Shown here: positions 5,502-9,395 of the stretch, in pieces
Layout of the letters: the number at the start of each line of letters is the position of its first letter
How positions within the stretch are numbered: the first letter of the stretch is position 1
NCBI GenBank assembly: GCA_016763495.1
Contig: JAESTR010000133.1
Coordinates: 1 to 9,395, forward strand
DNA: 9,395 bases
From: Kordiimonadaceae bacterium
GTDB taxonomy: Bacteria > Pseudomonadota > Alphaproteobacteria > Sphingomonadales > Kordiimonadaceae
Reading direction: 5' to 3'
Made by a program: the position numbers and the translations under genes
Notes under the pieces: model-generated
The model's database searches: none
What the model was told of the DNA's origin: nothing
Seen by the model: only the letters and a program-made list of their open reading frames with translations

Positions 5502-8500
5502 CTGCAGCGACTGCTGCATCTTCTTTCTGTCTTTTTTTTGCCCGTTGCGCCTCACGAAGCGTATCCAGCAAACCGAAAGCTCTTGAGAATACTGCAAGAC
5601 CCGGATTATCCCCAACTTTGCCGCTTTCAGCCTCACGCTTTTCGATATCCTTGAACAAACGAGCCCGCAGCCTACGTTCAATGCCTGCAAATACAAAACG
5701 CTCAAACACTCTGCTAGACCAACGAATGGTGGGGCTGGCAAAATTACCTTCATATGTCACCGGAATAACAGGCACATCTTGCGGTTTTGATAAGGATAAA
5801 TTACCTTTGAGAGTAAGATACTCATCTAGAAAATTCACTTGCCCATTTACCGCCATTTCACCCCAGTCTCCCGCAGCCTTCGCAGTTTCAACCAACATCA
5901 CACCACTGTCTATGGAAAACCGGCTTTCAATGGTTTTTGCTACAGTTGTTCCTGTGCGGAGTAGCGTGCCAATTTTACCCAAAAACGAACGGTTCGATGT
6001 TGCTGCCTGCACTTGTTTGGCGATAGCATTTGCAGAAATAAAGTTTAATTCTCCCACGCCACCCGTAGTAGAGCCACCCATTTTAATTGAACGCAATATT
6101 TCACCATCCCCGCCTAAGCCAGAGAAACTGCTTTCAAGAGACGTATGCACTTTTACTGCCGCAGAAATACCCTCAGACGCCAACAGTTGGCCAACATCCA
6201 GCTTGGCTACGGTAATTGACCCTTCGAAAGGAAAGTCTCCATCGAGGTTTGCCGTCGCGTCAAAAGTTGCAGGTTCAGCATTTAATGTCGCCTCCTCACC
6301 TAGGGTGAATTGAGCAGACCTGTCCCCCAGAATGAAAGTAGCATTTGGTATATCAAGTGATTGGCCTGCTATTTTCGTATTTGACACTGATATAGAAAGG
6401 CGGCCTGCATAATCCGCCAGTTTTTCAAGCCTCTCTCTCGAGGGTTGGCCCGTTGACTTACGGTTATTGGTGCCACTAAATTCACCACCAGAGATACGTA
6501 TTTCGCCATCCACCTGCGCTGACCCAGATACATGAATTGTGCCACTTACAGATAAGTTACCATTCCTAAAATTTGGCACTGAAAGTGACCAGTCATTAGT
6601 CTCGTTATCCCGGCTGTAGGAAAATTCGCTTCGCAGGTTTGCACTTCTGTCCAGTCCCGGATCAGGCACACCCAGCATATCAACTAGAGCTCCTGTATTA
6701 TTATGATTATAGACGCCTTCAAGCATGTCTTGCCCAGCACCAAATTCACTTGATGCGACTAAATTCCCTCCAGCAAGCTCTCCACTCACTTTCAACACCA
6801 AAGGTTTGTCCGCAGCGGTCTTGAACAAACTTGCTGTCGCCCGAATAGGCAAGAGCTTCACATCAACCAAGTTAAGGGTGCGAGCAAGGGGTGCGATGTC
6901 AGCATGCATCAAGCTGCCCTGCATATCCGTGCTTACCAGTTTATTGCCCTTCGCACCCACCACACCCGCGAAAGCCAGCACATCATTATTGTTTTTCAAC
7001 TCCAAACCAATGCGAAGCTCATTCAGGGGCCCAACTGCTGTGAACGTGCCGTCAACGGCGGTAAAACCTAATGCAAGTAACGGCTTGCGAAGCTCTGGCA
7101 CCAAATACCTGACATAAGGCATCTGCCAACTCTTCACTGCAATTGACACATCAACAGCTGTAGCATCTGCCCCAGCTGTCCTCTTGCCCGGCCTCACATT
7201 ACCTGTAAGCGAAAAGCTCCCTTCCCCCTGTGCCATCATTGCGTGGTTCAGTGTAATCTGCCCTCGTTTTTGAGTGCCTACTATCCTTACGTCAGAGAAG
7301 CTTTCATTGAGCCACTGCAGATTCTCAATGGACAGATCAAATTCCAAATCAGAAGAGTTAAGCGTTGCAGTTGCAGTTGCAGTTTTCTTATCTGCGTCAG
7401 TAGTTCTTCTTGTAAAAGCGTCAATCGGGAAATATGCATCCAAATTCACTGAATCAGCTGAAACCTTGACATGCCTGGGCTTAAAGCTCCCATAAGAACC
7501 ACTGAGAGCGCCTTTTACTTTGGTGGTGTCGAATAGGCCTTCAACCTGCGAAAAATTCCAGCCCGATTGAGTAAGCCCAATTTCTCCCTTAAAGGATGCT
7601 GTGGTGAGCCTACCTGCAGAAATATTAGCGGGCAAAGGCAGGCCAACCCAGTCTGCTAAATCAGAAATTTTACCTATGTGAATTTGAAAATTACCATCGC
7701 CTTGCCTACTCGCTAATTTACCTGCAAACACAACATTTGTGGCGCCGGGTAGCAACGCCTGTAGTCGGCTAATGTATGCTCCTTGCGGATTGAAGGCGAC
7801 AACCGCATCAATGCGCTGTCCAAGACCGCCTTTCACTTTGATGCCTTCAATATTGAGGTCAATGGACCCTGTCCATCCGCTGTCGACCACCGCAGGGGTG
7901 CTTTCACTCAGTTCAATATCATCTATTTTTTGAGTGATGTCTGGTAGGGCATCAGTCCAGTTGTCAAAATTGATAACACCCAAACTAAGGGTACCATTCA
8001 CATGTCGCTGCTGTTCGTTGGTAGCTATCGTTAAATCAAGCCGTGCCCGTGTTTCTTCAAAGGTAAAACTGCGACTAACCAATTCAATGATGCTGCCTTT
8101 TTTATCGATTTGTAAATCAAGCTTGAGCGGCAAATCAGGAATTGACGCGATGTCAAATCCGCCAATTGAAGCGAGTGTTTCTGAAAATTCACCTAATTTC
8201 GCGGAATCAATTTTCAGCCGACCCGTAAAATCAGCGCCAGTTTGGATGCGCCCTACAAGGGACGCTGTGGTGCTCCCCGAAACAAGCTCAGTATTTAAGG
8301 CTATTTCATCCCGTGCCGATATGGGCCGAACTTTGCCAGAAGACTGAATTTTCTGCCCCTTCACAGTGAAGTCACCTTGCCAATTTACAGTGCCCTTCAG
8401 TGTACCGCCGCTTATTTTTACGTTTACACCCTCAAGTGCAAAAGGCTTTGCACCCAAGCGAACAACCGTGATACGCCCGCCAGACAAGTCAAACCTGCTT

Positions 8501-8943
8501 AGTTCAATTTCGGGGCCCGCGGCACCGTCGTCAACTACTTCTGGCCAACCTCTCACACGCCAATGCCTGTTCGCTTTTTCCTCAAGTGTAAGCTGCAAGC
8601 CATCAAGTGTAACGCTTTGCAGTGAAAAGCGCCCTTGCAAAAAGCTACTGAACCCTAACTTAAAACTAATGCGTTCAGCCGTCGCAACAGCATCATTGAA
8701 GCCTTCTGTATTGGGAAACAACCGAACAGATTCGGCAGAAAAAGAAGGCCGAGGAAAGATGGCTAAGGTAATGGCGCCTTCTACTTCAACACGCATATCC
8801 ATTTGGCTGGAGGCAAGGTCAGACAATGTATCTCTATACTGGTCCCAGTCTAAGAAGCTCAGCACCAGAGACGCTATTGCAACTACAGCTGCAAAACTAC
8901 CTGCCAACCAGTAAAGTATTTTACTTGCGTTTATGCGTGCCAC
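5482..8943 (-). CDS. AsmA family envelope protein (1153 aa)
   Basis: AsmA-like proteins are anchored in the inner membrane with a long beta-rich periplasmic part. They influence outer-membrane lipid and LPS balance, and current models propose bridge-like lipid transfer. The N-terminus fits: a basic start, one membrane helix at about 9-31 (ILYWLAGSFAAVVAIASLVL), then the AsmA signature region DWDQYRDTLSDLAS, GAITLAIFPRPSFSAESVRL and LQSVTLDGLQLTLEEKANRHWRVRGW. A long series of beta strands follows. The C-terminal AsmA domain is at about 961-1075 (GELNFISANAIAKQVQA, FSIDSGVMLVETAKAAGDWGEMAVNGQVNFLDEYLTLKGNLSL). A charged tail of about 75 residues (RLRARLFKDIEKRE, AQRAKKRQKEDAA) ends at TAG. The start is GTG with GGGGG 5 nt upstream. 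A (GTTGCA)3 repeat at 7364-7384 encodes a TATATAT stretch. No partner gene adjoins it, so the exact lipid role is unknown. Confidence 0.9.
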   Translation of the reverse strand: MARINASKILYWLAGSFAAVVAIASLVLSFLDWDQYRDTLSDLASSQMDMRVEVEGAITLAIFPRPSFSAESVRLFPNTEGFNDAVATAERISFKLGFSSFLQGRFSLQSVTLDGLQLTLEEKANRHWRVRGWPEVVDDGAAGPEIELSRFDLSGGRITVVRLGAKPFALEGVNVKISGGTLKGTVNWQGDFTVKGQKIQSSGKVRPISARDEIALNTELVSGSTTASLVGRIQTGADFTGRLKIDSAKLGEFSETLASIGGFDIASIPDLPLKLDLQIDKKGSIIELVSRSFTFEETRARLDLTIATNEQQRHVNGTLSLGVINFDNWTDALPDITQKIDDIELSESTPAVVDSGWTGSIDLNIEGIKVKGGLGQRIDAVVAFNPQGAYISRLQALLPGATNVVFAGKLASRQGDGNFQIHIGKISDLADWVGLPLPANISAGRLTTASFKGEIGLTQSGWNFSQVEGLFDTTKVKGALSGSYGSFKPRHVKVSADSVNLDAYFPIDAFTRRTTDADKKTATATATLNSSDLEFDLSIENLQWLNESFSDVRIVGTQKRGQITLNHAMMAQGEGSFSLTGNVRPGKRTAGADATAVDVSIAVKSWQMPYVRYLVPELRKPLLALGFTAVDGTFTAVGPLNELRIGLELKNNNDVLAFAGVVGAKGNKLVSTDMQGSLMHADIAPLARTLNLVDVKLLPIRATASLFKTAADKPLVLKVSGELAGGNLVASSEFGAGQDMLEGVYNHNNTGALVDMLGVPDPGLDRSANLRSEFSYSRDNETNDWSLSVPNFRNGNLSVSGTIHVSGSAQVDGEIRISGGEFSGTNNRKSTGQPSRERLEKLADYAGRLSISVSNTKIAGQSLDIPNATFILGDRSAQFTLGEEATLNAEPATFDATANLDGDFPFEGSITVAKLDVGQLLASEGISAAVKVHTSLESSFSGLGGDGEILRSIKMGGSTTGGVGELNFISANAIAKQVQAATSNRSFLGKIGTLLRTGTTVAKTIESRFSIDSGVMLVETAKAAGDWGEMAVNGQVNFLDEYLTLKGNLSLSKPQDVPVIPVTYEGNFASPTIRWSSRVFERFVFAGIERRLRARLFKDIEKREAESGKVGDNPGLAVFSRAFGLLDTLREAQRAKKRQKEDAAVAAAKDVVQ
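5503..5539 (+). terminator. Weak possible terminator of the RHH gene, inside the asmA-like 3' end
   Basis: TGCAGC (5503-5508) pairs with GCTGCA (5513-5518) around loop GACT, right after the RHH stop. A pyrimidine-rich stretch and eight Ts (5532-5539) follow. The 13-nt gap between stem and T-run is longer than in standard intrinsic terminators, and the T-run also encodes Lys-Lys on the other strand, so this may be coincidence. Confidence 0.25.
7364..7384. repeat. Hexanucleotide repeat (GTTGCA)3 plus GTT within the asmA-like gene
   Basis: Three exact copies of GTTGCA and half a fourth lie in frame and encode alternating Thr-Ala on the minus strand (KKTATATATLNS). Gain or loss of a unit would add or remove two residues without breaking the frame. 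Confidence 0.7.
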
Positions 8944-8948
8944 GAAAG

Positions 8949-8953
8949 CCCCC
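8949..8953 (-). promoter_or_regulatory. Ribosome binding site supporting the GTG start of the asmA-like gene
   Basis: On the minus strand GGGGG ends 5 nt before GTG (8941-8943). An ATG at 8958-8960 is in another frame. No in-frame ATG precedes the membrane helix, so GTG is the best start. Confidence 0.5.
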
Positions 8954-8975
8954 GATACATGGGTAAAAATAGAGC

Positions 8976-9022
8976 ATACTTGTAATCAGTTGATCACGGA
9001 ACCCAAACAATTTCACAAGTAT
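8976..9022. repeat. Spaced inverted repeat in the asmA/ClC divergent region
   Basis: ATACTTGT (8976-8983) and ACAAGTAT (9015-9022) are exact inverted copies, matching 9 of 10 when extended inward by two bases. A TGATCA palindrome (8991-8996) lies between them. In a gap of about 255 bp one 8-bp inverted match is expected roughly every second time by chance, so significance is low. Apart from this and the promoter-like bases at 9099-9125, I see nothing in 8944-9185. Confidence 0.25.
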
Positions 9023-9098
9023 AAATGAGATTTGGGCGAAGATAGGGCGATTTTTCTTAACCTTTTGCTTTTCTGTGTCTAAGCTGACCTGACTTTAT

Positions 9099-9125
9099 TT
9101 GGTTAACGGCGCTTGGCACTATAAT
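9099..9125 (+). promoter_or_regulatory. Sigma70-like promoter candidate for the ClC-like gene
   Basis: A perfect TATAAT -10 hexamer (9120-9125) has TTGGTT (9099-9104) as a moderate -35 with a 15-bp spacer, a little short. The predicted start of transcription near 9132 would give a leader of about 67 nt before ATG 9199. The -10 is good, the -35 only fair. Confidence 0.45.
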
Positions 9126-9198
9126 TTTATGTTTAATTACAAATAGATACGATAATTGAGCACCTCTTTGTCCATAGCAAGTTTTAGGGAAAAATACT

Positions 9199-9395
9199 AT
9201 GGATAAGCAGAATTCTAACGTCATAGCGACCATTGCAACGCGCCTGCGCGCTAGTATGTTCAACTTGGATAGCTATGCTTTGGGCGGCATCACCCTGTTG
9301 GCCATGCTTGTGGGTATTATAGCAGGCTATGCGGCCATCGGCGTTTACATAGCTATTGCTCATATTCTAGATTTTAGTTTCGGCGTAGAAGAAGC
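9199..9395 (+). CDS. Membrane protein N-terminus, probable ClC family chloride channel/antiporter (partial)
   Basis: Only the first 65 codons are in the window. After a hydrophilic N-terminus of about 27 residues (MDKQNSNVIATIATRLRASM onward), a long hydrophobic helix begins at about 28 (LGGITLLAMLVGIIAGYAAIGVYIAIAHIL) and runs into DFSFGVEE. The pattern of a first helix containing VGI-AGY-AIG, followed by an Ile/Leu-rich stretch and FG, is what ClC chloride channels and Cl-/H+ exchangers show at helix A/B. The selectivity motifs (GSGIP, GKEGP) lie further on and cannot be seen, so another polytopic protein is possible. The start is supported by AGGGA at 9186-9190, 8 nt upstream, and a TATAAT-containing promoter candidate. 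The gene is divergent from the asmA-like gene. Confidence 0.6.
   Translation, partial: MDKQNSNVIATIATRLRASMFNLDSYALGGITLLAMLVGIIAGYAAIGVYIAIAHILDFSFGVEE

Noticed and set aside
5618..6313. 231-codon open frame opposite the asmA-like gene, and similar ones at 6725-7117, 7934-8347 and 8366-8914
   Set aside because: All are antisense shadows of a conserved 1153-residue protein, with biased composition and no family motifs.
9114..9129. Sigma54 promoter (TGGCAC element)
   Set aside because: TGGCAC is present at 9114-9119, but the GC of the -12 element is missing (TTTTA instead of TTGCA/T). A perfect TATAAT overlaps, favouring sigma70.

Overview
This window looks like chromosomal housekeeping DNA of a Gram-negative bacterium, most likely a moderate-GC alphaproteobacterium. 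The support is an AsmA-type envelope protein of more than 1,100 residues, a small ribbon-helix-helix (RHH) protein of the type common in Alphaproteobacteria, a bacterial class I [4Fe-4S] fumarase, and neighbours that appear to be mostly independent transcription units. The taxonomic call is an inference from gene content. I see no prophage, insertion sequence, CRISPR array, tRNA or rRNA.

Layout, left to right. Positions 60-1670 (+) encode a class I fumarase whose reading frame is interrupted by one in-frame TGA at 1341-1343, exactly where the family has Gly in a TPEGYASGS context. The rest of the protein continues in the same frame to a normal stop. Two hairpins follow, the second a likely terminator. 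Positions 1856-3400 (+) encode a SulP/SLC26-type anion transporter with a C-terminal STAS domain, closed by a textbook terminator at 3420-3449. Positions 3550-4017 (+) encode a GNAT acetyltransferase resembling spermidine/spermine N1-acetyltransferase. It converges on an AlkC-like DNA glycosylase (4050-5174, -) with a HEAT-repeat body and a C-terminal Ig-like domain.

Divergent from alkC is a small RHH gene (5259-5501, +). Between the two lies a perfect 17-bp dyad that is a good operator candidate. The RHH gene overlaps tail-to-tail by 20 bp with a large AsmA-family gene (5482-8943, -, GTG start). The window ends with the first 65 codons of a membrane protein (9199 onward, +) whose N-terminus resembles ClC chloride channels, transcribed divergently from asmA.

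The genes do not form one pathway: central metabolism, anion transport, small-molecule acetylation, alkylation repair and envelope lipid homeostasis sit side by side with frequent strand switches. I did not find a convincing new multi-gene system. The item most worth checking is the in-frame TGA inside an otherwise intact fumarase. Next is the dyad in the alkC/RHH divergent promoter region.
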